Shown here: piece after piece, positions 25,400 to 37,390 of the stretch
How positions within the stretch are numbered: position 1 is the first letter of the stretch
How the letters are laid out: each line of letters starts with the position of its first letter
DNA from: Acanthococcus lagerstroemiae
Lineage: Eukaryota > Arthropoda > Insecta > Hemiptera > Eriococcidae
Direction: 5' to 3'
Length of the DNA stretch: 64,000 bases
NCBI GenBank assembly: GCA_031841125.1
Contig: CM063109.1
Coordinates: 70,252,914-70,316,913, forward strand
Position numbers and translations under genes: made by a program
Notes under the pieces: generated by a model
Database searches by the model: none
What the model was told of the DNA's origin: nothing
What the model saw: the letters and a program-made list of their open reading frames with translations, nothing else

Positions 25400-26800
25400 G
25401 TTGGAGTGGTCTTGCCGATGAAAAATTAAGAAGGAACATTGCTCCTTCACTTCCAAAAACAACTGGTCTCGAAGGAAGTTTTCATCATTTTTTATGAGAA
25501 ATGAAATGTTTTTCGTCCAAAAACCACAATCCAGGAAAAAAAATTAATTTGGAACAAAGGAAAATGAATTTTGACAAAGTATGGAACGATAAATCCCGGG
25601 TTTTAAAATGAGCTTCAAAAAGTTTGACCACCGTGGTCGGGTGTTTAAACTGATCTTCAGATTTACGTTTTTACGTGTGCTAACGAGGCATAAATAATAA
25701 ATCAAATTTTATTAGGAATATAAAATACGAGTAAAATGTTAACAAATTTTCCACAATATGTCTGCACAGTTACCTAGGCTGAATTTAGAGAAAATCCACG
25801 AATTTTTCTGCGAATGTACCTCAGCTCTGAAGTCATTTGTATTATGTACTTCATTATACCTTACAAAAATTCCGCTTGAGAAAATGCTTTTTGACGGAGT
25901 TAGAAGTTCGATTGAGCAGAGTTATAACACTGCTAATAAAAATCTACTAATATTTGGCATGCGCAACGTACTCATTATGAATGTTAATTTCAGCGCACTT
26001 CATCAAAACTGGTGAATTTCTTAGTTCAGCGTACTGCTTTCTACGTATTTACCTGTTCAAAATGCTCGATATTTTGCTTTTAGACGCTAATAAATAGTGG
26101 TCTTCACGATTGGCACCCAAAAATATCTAGTACAAAGAAATTTGTAATTATTTTATCAGCTAATGGCGCAGTTTGTTCACCAAATGAAGCTTAAAAACGT
26201 TTCCAAATTAACGAGGACAAAAAAGCATGCTTTTCAGCTTACAAATGGATGTATGTAAAGACAACACTGATAATCATTATATATGTGAGCTGACAGGAAG
26301 AAAGGGACCTCAACGCAAAAATGTAAATTTTACAGGAGAGCGGATAAACAAAATTGGTAACGTTTTCACGTTACGAAGACACTCAACTTTCAAGACTTAC
26401 AGCCGTTTGGGAAAATTTTTTAGAATTTTTTCGACAACACCACGAAAAACTAGTCAAAAACAGTTTTGTTATCACAAAAATGTTGTTTTTTTTTTCTCGC
26501 TGAAGTCCCTTTCTTCCTGCCAGCTCACATATGACTGAACATTTTCAACTACTAATACTATCAAGTACCTATGTAAGATACCTCTCGCGTTTTATAAAAA
26601 TCCGCACACGTTTCAATGTATAATGATATTTTTGTTTAATTTTACCGATTTTGAACCAAAATTCGCAACTCTGACCTGCAGAAGCTACGGGTTAAAATTG
26701 TTTGGTTTTCCTCAAACTTTCCGTAAATTATTTTCTAAACAAGAACAACTCCAAGAACTCGCGCATCGATTGAAAAATAAGATCCCCCCTGCTGTATGAG
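25400..26800 (+). repeat. Old interspersed repeat, copy 1
   Basis: Its left part (about 25400-25870) matches the reverse complement of 28720-29280. Shared words include GGGTTTTAAAATGAGCTTC, AATAATAAATCAAATTTTAT and GCTGAATTTAGAGAAAATC. Its right part (about 26060-26800) matches 29330-30000 in the same orientation, sharing TTTTGCTTTTAGACGC and TTTTCCTCAAACTTTC. Both parts are much diverged. No protein motif was recognised in any frame. The 26227-26538 frame, which contains short Cys- and Lys-rich runs, lies inside the repeat and is not convincing as a gene. Confidence 0.7.
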
Positions 26801-28133
26801 TAGGTGTGTCACTCATTTTTTTTTCTGTTTTTGAGCTCCCTTCCATCTTTATTATACTGGTATCTTTACTTCATAAAAAAATTTATAGTAGTGAAATTTT
26901 GAGCCGTTAGCTGTTAAATTTAAGGAGCTCACCTCCCTCCTTCCAACCGTAGGCTTTCTCGCGGCCCCTGATAATCAGTATAACTATATTGTTTTGCGAA
27001 TCGGATAAGCAGTTTCATGACATTTTAAGATTTCTGTGTTGAGTTTTCTACCTTGCGAAATGCTTCCTCTCGCATGAACCGAATTTTTTGTACCCGTTTA
27101 CAATTATTACAGTGGTACAGCAGACTAGAATCAGTAAGAAACAGGAACACGAGCATGGTAAAAAAAAGTTCTAAGTCCGCATTACACCATCGGAGCACTT
27201 AAAAGGAAACGTCCGGGCAGAATATAAAAAAAAGTGAACGTGTAACAGTGAAGAATACTGCTGTGTAGGCAGTAGCCGAGGACTAAAATTGAAATAATAA
27301 AATTAATAACAGGAAGACCGAGGATCAGTCGGCGCTCGGTGGTCGTGTTTCAAATAGCGAATTTCTTTTCCGACCCGCCTTTGCGAGCTGCAGCGTGTAA
27401 AAGTCGCATTTTATAGCCAGAAGATTACCTAGAGAAAATACCGACGACATTTAACGTTGTACGAGGAGAAATTAAAAGGATTTTCACGTAATGATGTCGA
27501 CCTCGTTACCTTCTTGTACGGCCAGCGTTTCTGCTGCTGCTGCCTTTCGCACATCGTAGTCGCCTCTCCGGAGTGCAGTAAAACGTTAAATTGGCCACGA
27601 TCGTAAATTTCATATCGTTAAAATCGCGATGCCACCGTTTTCCCGAAAGGAGAGTTTCGTATGAGAGAAAAAGTCCACGTATCAGCGGGAAAATTACCAT
27701 TTTTCGAATTGGCAGTCATAAATTATTATTGTACTGATTTTATTGTACTAATTTTTTTGATGGGATACAGGAATGCAGAGGCATTATGAGGAGGAGGGGT
27801 ATTGTTCAAAAATCTGATCGCTAATTTATTTTTAATTCTTCAGTTTGGGAGAGCAAGGAACCGAGTAGTACAATCGAAGTTTCAAAACAATTAGAGTCAA
27901 TCTCACTCCGGAACGAGATACGCTATACTTTTTTGAAGTAAGCAGCTAAGAAAAAAACCACGTATGGTTTAGAAATCCTGAAATCCCGTTTCTTGGAGGA
28001 TTATTCGTTCTGTCCCAACGGGACTGGGAGTCCACCAACTCTTCTTTTTCTTCAGGAAAAATACAGAACCATCAAAATCGTCATAATACATATGTTGTTT
28101 GTTTCGCTCAATCCGAATATCCTATCACGTACA
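26801..28133. other. Spacer with a CpG-richer patch
   Basis: At 27300-27720 the sequence is noticeably richer in CpG than its surroundings, including a GCTGCTGCTGCC run near 27535. I see no convincing exon. A promoter or conserved non-coding element is possible but unproven. Confidence 0.35.
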
Positions 28134-28205
28134 CATATTTTGGTGTAATGGTTATCACTCTGGACTTTGAATCCAGCAATCCGAGTTCGAATCTCGGTGA
28201 GACCT
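28134..28205 (+). tRNA. tRNA-Gln(UUG)-like sequence with a broken acceptor stem
   Basis: From position 8 onward this is a good tRNA. The D arm GTG..CAC, the anticodon stem CTGGA/TCCAG with loop CTTTGAA (anticodon UUG, glutamine), the short variable loop, and the perfect T arm CCGAG-TTCGAAT-CTCGG are all present. The internal Pol III A box (TGGTGTAATGG) and B box (GAGTTCGAATC) are intact, and a T5 terminator follows at 28211-28215. The 3' acceptor strand is TGAGACC, but the seven bases upstream (catattt) pair with it at only two or three positions. The 5' acceptor strand has therefore been lost or replaced exactly at the acceptor/U8 boundary. Most likely a tRNA pseudogene, although it could still be transcribed. 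Confidence 0.75.
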
Positions 28206-28719
28206 CTTCATTTTTATTTATTTATTTATTTTTTTTAATGATCTATCCTCAATTTAGACATGAAAATTTCGTGCTTCATATTTATGACAGTAGCTCGACC
28301 TAAAAATATCGAAAGAAAGGTTTTTAAGCCTTTAATTCCGAAGACTATTAACGATTTTTGATCGGATCTGGATCTTAACTTTTGCGCTCCGAATTAAAAT
28401 TTCATTTCTGAAAGGAGGCAACCCCGATTTAACGTGGAGAATTAATGTGCCAAAATAGTGGTCTTTTAGGCCATTTTCTTCAAATACTCCATCAGGTTTT
28501 GCATTCAGGCCCAAATTTGGGACATAATGCAGTATTGTTGAGGAAACCGCTGAAGGTACTATCGAAGTAACCCGAGCGATCCACATTGAACTACGATCAA
28601 TCAAAGAACATTAGGAAGTCAAACAGCCACCAGTGCACTAATGTCACGGAACAAAACAGTAATTAAACTCGTTTTCCTATTTCAAATCAGTCACTTAACG
28701 CGCGTTGACTGCGATGGAA
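28206..28719. other. Non-coding stretch
   Basis: Begins with a short (TTTA)n run and a T tract, then AT-rich sequence. A minus-strand frame of 90 codons at 28332-28604 has no recognisable family. Confidence 0.4.
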
Positions 28720-29280
28720 ATGGTTTCTGTAAGCTATAATGAAGTACAAAATACAAATAACTTTAGAGTTGCGACTAGTAGGTATCTGAAATTACTCAAT
28801 CTATAAGTACATCCGTAGAAAAATCCGTAGATTTTCTCTAAATTCAGCCTATATAATACTCTTGATTTCAAGTAATGGAATGATTTACTTCTAAACTCAG
28901 TGCGCAGGCATATTGTGGACAATTTTTTAATATTTTAGTTATATTTATGATAAAATTTGATTTATTATTCATGCCTCGTTAATACACTTGAAAACGTAAA
29001 CCTAAGATCAGTTGAAACACCCAATGACCCTGGCCAAACTTTTCGAAGCTCATTTTAAAACCCATAATTTTTCATTCTCCAATACTAAATCAAAATTAAT
29101 TTTCCTTCGTTTCCAAATGACATTTTTTCAAGTATTATGGTTTTCGGGTAAAAAACATAATTTTCCGTTAAAAAAAAACATTGGTAAACATTTTCTTCGA
29201 GGCTAATTTTTTTTTTAAAGGGAGAAGGATAGTGCTCTCTTAAATTTTTCGTTGGCAAGAACGACAAATCCGCCCCGAAC
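28720..29280 (-). repeat. Old interspersed repeat, copy 2, inverted half
   Basis: Reverse complement of the left part of the repeat at 25400-25870, including the Asn/Ile-rich GLNLEKI-type reading AGGCTGAATTTAGAGAAAAT. It directly abuts the non-inverted half, which starts near 29330, so the orientation changes inside copy 2. Confidence 0.7.
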
Positions 29281-29329
29281 TCCCGAGGTAATCACCCTTG
29301 GTATGAGTGATTGTGATTGCTACTAGTCC

Positions 29330-30000
29330 GATTTTTTGCTTTTAGACGCCGTAAATGGTTCCTTCGCAACTGGAGTAGAAAAACGGCTGGTACAAAAAAT
29401 AAAAACATGTAGTTTTTATCCTTTATTCGTGTGAAAGATGCGAGACGACATTATTTTGTTCATTGGTTAAAGCTCCAAGCGTTTTTTATTGTACAAATGG
29501 CTATAAGGATACACCATTGCATGAATACGATGATACTTCGCATGTAGCTTTCAGACGATAGAAATGATATCCCTAGTGACTCCCTTACGGTTGATGCCGA
29601 AAAATCTCTCCTACAAAAGAAAAGGGCCTTTTGTTTCTTTATCTGATGGCGCAAAAAGTAAATCATTGGGTTCACCCACTGGTGTTCAAAAGTCTTTAAA
29701 ATTTACAAAGACAAAAAATACACGTTTTCACTATACAAATAGTCACCAAATATCGCTGGCATTATTAAGAACTATGGGCAACATTTTCAAGATAATCTTC
29801 TCAAATGTGATGAAAATTCACAAATTTTTCAATTTCATTAAACCAATTTTAACACTAACTTCGCAAATTAACGTCAAGATTGTCCGATTTTCCTCAAACT
29901 TTCAGAAAATTATTTTTTCATTAAGAGGAACAACTTGGAACAACTTCAGAGATCATCACATCGATCGGGGGGGGGGGATCAGAAATAAAGGCAACTCTAC
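29330..30000 (+). repeat. Old interspersed repeat, copy 2, direct half
   Basis: Same orientation as 26060-26800. Matching words are TTTTGCTTTTAGACGC, a TATCTGATGGCGCA block like TATCAGCTAATGGCGCA, and ATTTTCCTCAAACTTTC. It ends in a G run near 29970 (a C run is found at the corresponding place near 26783 in copy 1). The 177-codon frame across 29564-30097 has no family signature and is probably incidental. Confidence 0.7.
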
Positions 30001-31434
30001 TACGCAGCAAGTTTGTTTGGTCTCCCCTCCGTTTTTTTCGAGTACCACTCAAATTGGAATGGGACTAATATGGACTACCAAAGGTGGCTGGGTCTAACCC
30101 TACCTGCTAAAAAGAGTGAGATGTATTGTACTAATTTTTGATTTTTAAATGAGAAGATATCGAGTAAACTAACTAATGAGTCTGGTAGAGTCCGAACGGA
30201 ATTTCCAAGGGTCATTATCAGTCGTAATCGTATCACCTTTATGTTTGTGAATCTGTGTCTTTTCACAGATTCTCAACACTCGTGAAATGTATAGAAAAAT
30301 ATTCCCTTCCGCAGCGTCAGTTCATTTAGCATTTCCCCAGCTATTCAGCCGTATTTTTCAGACATCAATCAGCACGGTTCATTATTTTTCAGTGCTCTTA
30401 ATAAAATTTGATAACTCTGCCTCTAATATTCTGCGGGAAACTGAGCAGACAAAAGAGAGGTTACGAAGCTTGATATTTGAAGAGCCCTTTCAGCACAAGC
30501 TACACCAAAGAAGACCAATACCAACGAAGATGTCTAGATACGAGGCAGTCAGTGAGCGAAGCCTCAGAGTCTAATCTAATTTATCTACCTTTGAGTACAG
30601 TTATATTAGTTTGTCGAAAGGGTCGTGTAAAACTCTAAGGTCTTCCATCCCACTATTGAAAAATCGATGATGGCACGGCACACTGATCGTAACGACAAAA
30701 AGAACTTTCCAAACTACACTGTTTCTCCGGAATTCAGTGCTGAAAAATAGCTTCGGCGTACTCCCGAGTTGATATAAAGTATCTATCTAGCTATTTTAAA
30801 GCGAGTTCTCGAACAAAAACGAACCGAACATTAGAAGTTTTATTGAGACACGTAGCCGAGAAAAACTTCTCGTGTAACCCTATTACAAGCGCACAGTATT
30901 TCAAACCAACTGATCATAATTATCCGAAACTCCAGAATGTAATCAAATTCGAACAAATAAACTAGCGAGAAGTACGTGATGTTGGGGGCAGATAAAATAA
31001 TATTCAGCGGTTGTTTTCGGGAGCACTCTCGATCGTCGGTAAAAACGAATTTCACACGTGTAAAGAAGACCCGAAAAGAAATTTTATGGCCGAGTATCGG
31101 AAAATGGCTGTTCAGAAACAATTACTACCTCGAGTTTTATCTGGAGGAGAAAGTAAACACGAAATTTGAGAAATTTCTACTCGAAAAGAAGTCAAAATAA
31201 TTCGCGATCCGATCCTTTTATTTACAGTTTTGATGTTTTTCAATTTTTCAACCCTGTTCTGTGGAATTTTGTTACAATTATCAGTAGGTATAGCAAACTT
31301 GACACGGCTGAGCTCCTCTCGAATTCGAAGTAGCTCGAGTGGTTCAAAAATTTCGAACTGAAATACAGACAAGCTTCTCGTTCTTGTATCAATTATGGAT
31401 CAGAGGCACAGTTTTGAAGAAAAGTCGAAACTGT
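30001..31434. other. Non-coding stretch
   Basis: AT-rich sequence. Some moderately long frames (30287-30574, 30976-31200) lack recognisable motifs. No RNA gene seen. Confidence 0.4.
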
Positions 31435-31620
31435 TTCGCAGAGCGAATTACAGACTACACAACCTGTCATATTGCGAGTGAAAAACTTCCAAGGCAACTG
31501 CAGCAACTTGATTTCATCAGCCAATCCAACGCCGATATATGATACCTTAAAGGAATCAAGAACGTTTTAGCAGATATCTTTCCGAGAATCAGCAAGACCG
31601 ACACATACCGTCGACCATAC
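31435..31620 (+). pseudogene. Ty3/gypsy RNase H remnant
   Basis: The frame from 31447 reads ITDYTTCHIASEKLPRQ, LQQLDFISQSNADI, a stop at 31540, then YLKGIKNVLADIFPRIS. This is the end of a gypsy RNase H domain: the TDH-like strand, the PRQ..LDFISQ helix, and the final K.NV.AD..[SP]R motif that carries the last catalytic Asp. The TDHKPL-equivalent is degraded to TDYTT and the frame is interrupted. No RT precedes it and no integrase follows it within several kb. The integrase piece at 16 kb is probably from a different insertion. Confidence 0.7.
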
Positions 31621-32609
31621 CTTACGAAAAGATCGTAAAAGCTCAACGAACTCACAGCGAGTTGGAGACTTTTCCAGGAGATATAGGATTAAGAGCAGAA
31701 ATTTTCATACCTAGGGTATTTACGGCGTTTGAAATTTCTACCAACCACTCTCGGCCATATATCTAGTAGCCAATTCAGGGGACAGTCTTTGATTCTTTAC
31801 ATAGTCTTCTCCATACCAGTGTTAGCAGCACGAAACGGCACATCGCGCAGGTTTGATAAAATAGAGAAGTTTCCTCGTATTTACGGCGAATTGTATATGC
31901 AAAACATCCAACAGTATTTATTCTCCAGTTGCATTGTGGAGATTTTCAGGAAAAAGAACAGTCGTTCGTTCAAATCAACCGATTTGCGGCGAATTGAGTA
32001 TGCAATTTATTCGACATTTCAAGCATAGCTGCGGCATCCGTCTTTATGCTCGACTATAATAATTGAATTATTCTAAATAATTCGGGGCGTAACTACCAAG
32101 ATCTTGCCTCTTGATCACCGCGCTGTCTATTCTGAGTTGTTCGTGTGGAAAGCACATAGAAGTACTTAGATAGAAAGGCCTACAGGAACACATAAAATTG
32201 ATAACTCTCTCTATTAGTATCCTCCGTCAAGCGGGGAGAGTAAAGTAATCTCTCTAACACGCAAAGGGGTTTTGGAGATTTCTCGCTGAAATACAGCAGT
32301 GTACGAACGTCAAAATACCAATGAGTAATACAATTCTTTAATTTTGTTCCTGTTTATTAAAATCAACTATCTGTAAGAGAGAGAGAGAGAGAAAAAAAAA
32401 TCTAAACATCCATAGCGAAACCTAGTATTGTCGATCTTATCGAATATTGACATGTCACGGTCGATTAAGATCAATGCCATCCGACCAGCGACTAATACTG
32501 ATGCGAATCTGTCATTGATCTTGATACTCCCTAATCGGTATTATTGTGTCCTTCAGTCGATTTTCCATTTTCTTGAGTAGGTTCCTCGGAGCTCAACATA
32601 CAAGAACTA
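31621..32609. other. Non-coding stretch with a GA microsatellite
   Basis: May include decayed gypsy linker sequence after the RNase H scrap, but I cannot align it by eye. The (GA)n run is listed separately. Confidence 0.4.
32376..32400. repeat. (GA)n then A run
   Basis: Eight to nine GA units followed by nine A residues, read directly. Confidence 0.9.
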
Positions 32610-33340
32610 CACTGTAACACCCCGAAGCTAATAAAAAAACTGAGCACCGGCACCGCTGTCTGAAATCGGTCATCATGACTCCATTTCTCCCTGCCATTCT
32701 GGAAGGAAAAACAATTCCGCAACGTGATTCCGCAAAGTACTTGGGAATGCACCTAGACAGTCCGCCTACAGGTACGAGAAAAATGTACATATCAGACGCG
32801 ACCTCAATATTCCAAGTGTGGCGGAAGTAATCTCAAAGTATGCAGCCAAACACGAGCCTCGGCTGCACAAGCACCCGAATTCTACAGCACTGGAGCTGCT
32901 CGACACCACCAATACCCCAAGTCGACTCCATAGACGTCACCCGATCGATCTGGTTACACGATTTCTATAAATTTTCTTTTTTTCTAATTTTCCCTATTTT
33001 CTTTAATTATCTTTCCTCTATTACTTCACTGTTTTGTCTGTTTTGTTTTTGTTTTGTTATTACTGTTTCGCGAGTTTAACTTTCTTTTTTACGCTTAGAG
33101 AGTACCCTTTTTTTCTTTTCCATATTACCCCCCCCCCCCGCCTTATTTGTTATTACTTTGTTTATCCTTCTGTTTGCTTGTTTATATTTATTGTTATTAT
33201 TTATTTAATTATCTCTTTACTGTGGTTAGCTAAGTCTCTGCCTCTGGGCATTTTTTTAGATCCCGTGATCTCGCTAATATTCAAAATTACTTTTTATTGC
33301 CTCATAAGGCAGATTAACGTAAAATTAATTTTTTTTTAAA
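32610..33340 (+). mobile_element. Jockey-type non-LTR retrotransposon, 3' remnant
   Basis: An RT-thumb segment, ILEGKTIPQRDSAKYLGMHL, lies at about 32694-32752 in one frame. After an apparent internal deletion and frame change near 32760-32797, the C-terminus resumes: RDLNIPSVAEVISKYAAKHE, then RLHKHPNSTALELLDTTN and the HRRHPIDLV end. It terminates at a natural stop, TAA 32968-32970. Jockey-clade ORF2 proteins end in just this way. The following 360 bp are T-rich, with a small GCCTCATAAGGC hairpin near 33298-33309 and an A/T-rich end near 33340, read as the 3' UTR. The endonuclease and most of the RT are missing. Confidence 0.8.
32797..32970 (+). pseudogene. Jockey ORF2 C-terminus
   Basis: Fifty-seven codons, uninterrupted to the stop, with the PSVAEVI..YA.KHE..LHKHPN pattern. 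The conserved region ends with R-R-H-P-I-D-L-V. The reading frame is undamaged here although the rest of the protein is gone, so it may be one of the younger remnants in the window. Confidence 0.75.
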
Positions 33341-35540
33341 ATCATGGAACTCAGCATTATTAAATGGGTAACCGTATAATTCACTATCCGGCTGGAATTG
33401 CGTGACACTATCGACAGCGATACGCATACCAACAGAATAGAAATGGTTTACCGCAAAACATTTCATCTACTAGGTGACTTCTTTGATAACTTCCAGGGTG
33501 ACAGAATCAACTAGCCTCCCTTCTTTATCCGAAAATTCCAAGTTTTCAGAAAAAAAAGAGCCAGCAAACATTTTCAAATCAAATTTAAAGAAAGCTGACT
33601 TTTTAACCAAGGAAGCTGAGAATAACTTTTGCGTATCTCAATGGATTCGCTAGTAAATTTTTATGTGGCAAGAGAATTAATAATAGGTTATCGTAAGGTG
33701 TTTTTATTTGTAATTCGATCATTGTCTCAATAGTTCCACAAGTAATCGAATGTTTTCTCCCACATATGTATGTATGTTGCACGTCGTCTAACAAAGCAGT
33801 TGTCCTCTATAATTTTAGCTGATCAGTGACAGAATTACTCTGGTTGGTCGTTGTAGAACAAGGAGAAGAGAGTTGACTTATGAGCGTCTCAAAAATCTCC
33901 TTCAAGCTGCACGCTACTACGTGCATCTTGCTTCGGTCTTCCAAATAATACATTTGCCATGTTCGTAATTCAAAAGCACGCTGACCTGTTATCCGAATGA
34001 ATTCCTTTATATACGTACTTTCCATTCTGCTCACCGACTGATGAACGAAAACATAAAGCTCAAACTTTTTTAACCATTTTGATATCTGCGTCATAACTTT
34101 TTCAAAAAGTTCGGCAAACTGCATTTATCAAGCAACTGATAACGGAATTATGATGATCGTAAAAACCAAACTACCTTTTGGTTTTGTAAACCGAATGAAA
34201 TTCGCCTTTTTTTCGTAATCTTTTGAAAATATTACGCATATACATATGAATAACGAAATCCACGATTTCAATGAAAATAGTTTGCTTCGTGGCTTGGATG
34301 GCTCAAATTTCGTTTCGTCTATTTCTGAAAAGAAGACATTCAAAAACTTTTCATACATCCGCGTAGTGCGCTTCGCGGTGTTAATAAAACCGTACCACTG
34401 TCGAGTCTTTTCTCATACATGGTAAAGAACGAATAATATAATATTTTAGCGAAAAAGAAAATTAGGTGTCAAGATTTCACGCATTTATAAACTCGAGGTA
34501 GAGTTTCGATAGGTGTTGTCATAATACTGTACTCGAGCAACCCATGAAAAAAGAGAGTTTATAAGACTGACAGTAATAAGCATTCTCTGATATTCGACGA
34601 ATTGCATGCATTTTTATTGTAACGCTTAAATTGGCGTTTTTCGATTGGCGTTCGTGGACGGATATTGGAAATTCAGAAATTCATACATGTAGTCAGCAAG
34701 AGTTTAAGAGAAAACTTTATGAAGAACTGAAAAACGTCAAATACACAACAAATGAGTTCCATCATCTAATCCAGTACGACCACGAATGATTTAAATTTGC
34801 ATTAACTAAAAATGTGAACACGTTAAGATAAAATATTAGACGTTATTTCGAGATGGTTCTCAATTTGTAGATTTTCAAAATTGCTGAATTTGATTTTTAG
34901 ATTAATTTTGAGATCCGATATGTGAGATGCCTTCACAGGTGACAAAGATTAAACAATCACCTTCATGATTCTACTCTTTAATAGTACTCAAGGTATTGGA
35001 TCCAAAAATTACTCTCGAATCGAATTCAACGACTTGAAATTCCAAACAATATCACAGCTTCAAATACCTTACAAAACTATAAGTGGACAACCCCAATTTT
35101 ATGTTTTCCACTTCCCCTTCCTCATCATGGAGCCACACAGTGAGGGTTAAATGGGGGTTTCATGAACTATATTCAAGAATGAAAGTCTTGCTACCCATTC
35201 TGTGAAAATGGAATTGTTTTTAGCATTTACATTCACTGATTTGATTGTTCTAAAATTGTGAGGTAAACTGTAGACAGAACTTCATTCTTCTAGACGGTCG
35301 GGTAAAAATACAGTGTCTAGAAACGCGATTTTCCTGATTAACTGGGGATTAAGAGATCCCGATGATCGCAAAGTATGTATTTTTCAATGTTAACTAAATT
35401 ATTTGATTCATAATGAATAGAATAGTTATAAACGCAATATGGCAAGTCCTAAGAAGGGAACAAATATGCATTAAAAATACTATTCTGTGGCTAATGAAGT
35501 TCGGATAATCGAAAGCCGAGTAACCAAGAGCTCATTGTAG
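33341..35540. other. Non-coding stretch
   Basis: AT-rich sequence. A GAATTCAACGACT copy of the dispersed repeat core lies at 35022-35034. No gene recognised. Confidence 0.45.
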
Positions 35541-35797
35541 CAGTGGCGCCGAGAAGGAGGGAAAAGGGGGAACTTCCCCTGGGCCCGAACTATTTGAAGG
35601 GCCCACGAGCCGTTCAAATACGTGATACAGAGCTACATATTACGTACATTATGAGTAAACACAGATGAACAGATGAAGTAAATAGGTATTTAAAATACTT
35701 TTGTTACGTGCGTGCGCACGCACCTGGATGCCGCCAGTAAAGGATTAGAGGCCCCAACAATTTACCCCGGGGCCCGAGATGGGTCTCAGCGCCGCTG
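35541..35797. mobile_element. 257-bp MITE with perfect 8-bp target duplication
   Basis: The ends are inverted: CAGTGGCGCCGAGA at the left and CAGCGGCGCTGAGA when the right end is read on the other strand (12 of 14 identical). The flanks are identical 8-mers, cattgtag, at 35533-35540 and 35798-35805. GGGCCC-rich subterminal blocks occur on both sides. No coding potential. The 8-bp duplication suggests a hAT- or P-type transposase in trans. Confidence 0.85.
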
Positions 35798-37303
35798 CAT
35801 TGTAGTTCGATGTCTTTGAAATTTTACAAATTCTTTGTTCATGGCATAGCAGAACGTTAGGGAGTAGCCCAGAAGAAATATAGACTTCACTAAAATAAGG
35901 ACCACCTTTAACACACTAAAAGAACGAAAACTTTTATTCTATTAATTGCAGTTATTCTATCACTATTCACTAAAATTAGAGTAATTGTAACCAGAATCTA
36001 CTAGAGAGATACCAGAATAAATTTTCAGTTAAAAAGGGCGTAAAATCACTAAACTTTAGAGACTAACCAGAATTTTGGTAACTCTAACCAGAAAATTTCT
36101 CCCAAAATATCCCCGTATGAAATATCTTACAGTCTCAGTACTGGTGGGCAAGAGGGAAAAATTCATCGAAAGGAATAATGATATAACTTTCTGCGCGGCC
36201 CATTCTCAAAACTGAACAAGCTACGAGGCTTCGTAATTATATATAAACAGGTTCCATCTTCATTATAAATTTGATGGAAAATTTTCATGTTCGAAGCATT
36301 TTTAAGTGAGGTAATAAATAATAAAGGTGTATCATAAGCATATATATTTCGACTATTCTAGATGTCGAACCCCTCCGCCCTCCCCAATTGGTTTTCTTCG
36401 GGATAAAGTTATATTTAGAAGAAAATTTGATATCTATAAATTTTAAAAGATAGCCAAAGAGCTCTAAGTGTCTTGCGGAAAAACGCATATAAAATGCAAA
36501 ATTTCAAGCTACATAATGTTTTCTGTGGTAAAACATTTACCTACATTGTTTTGAGACATTTTTAGTTCAATAAGGAGATGCGTCACACAAATGGAAGTTG
36601 GCAAAGAGAGCAAAAAGACAATTTTCCTCCACTATAATGATTTTTCCAAAAGTACGAATCTATAAAATCTATTCGATAAGGATCGTGATTCGTCGCCCCC
36701 CCCCCAATAGTTTACTCCCATTTATATGACATTTCGTTCATTGAATTGAGTAAATTTCAAGCAAAATACATTCTTGGTGAATTTTTTAATTTAGGAAACA
36801 TCATGAATGAGGTATGCCGTGATTTATTTTATATGTATTATATTCTTCTACGAGACTTTGAATCTCCTGACAGTCTCCAAGGTCATTTTTCAAACAAAAG
36901 TATATACCTTCAAATCCTTTACAATATATTAATTTTATGCTGAAGAGAAATCAGTTACTTTGAGAGATAACTTTGAGGAATCGATATTGTTTCTGAGACA
37001 CACCCTACGAAGCAATACACTGAAAGTTCATTAATATTGAAAGGACTGAACGAATAATATATAAGTCCAAATCATAACCATCACGCTATAATTTCAACCT
37101 CATAAATTTAGATTCTAGTAGTGTCTTTAACATTAGAGACAGGCAACAATAACATTCGCCGTTCTTATTTCTTTGAAGTACCAATAACAACCCCCCCCCC
37201 TCCTAAAAAAAACAACTAAAAATTAATACTTTTTAATTCGGTGAAATATCACCTTAAAATTGTAAAATGCTTTGAAATTTCATAATCGATGATAGAGAGG
37301 TGA
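35798..37303. other. Non-coding stretch
   Basis: AT-rich, with a C run at 36696-36705 and another near 37191. No gene or RNA recognised. Confidence 0.45.
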
Positions 37304-37390
37304 ATGGCGATGCACGCATGCCAAATTGGCCCTGGGACACCGCACCCCCTATTTCGGAAACGCCCCGAATGGACCTGTGTCAGCATAGGG
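37304..37390 (+). repeat. Dispersed repeat, copy A
   Basis: Shares ATGGCGATGCACGCATGC and AAATTGGC..C plus ACCGCACCCC with the copy at 38215-38300. Its 3' part is too diverged to match the copy at 7.24 kb. Confidence 0.7.

Noticed and set aside
29564..30097. 177-codon plus-strand frame as a gene
   Set aside because: It lies within the diverged repeat shared with 26.1-26.8 kb, where the corresponding frame is not conserved, and shows no domain.
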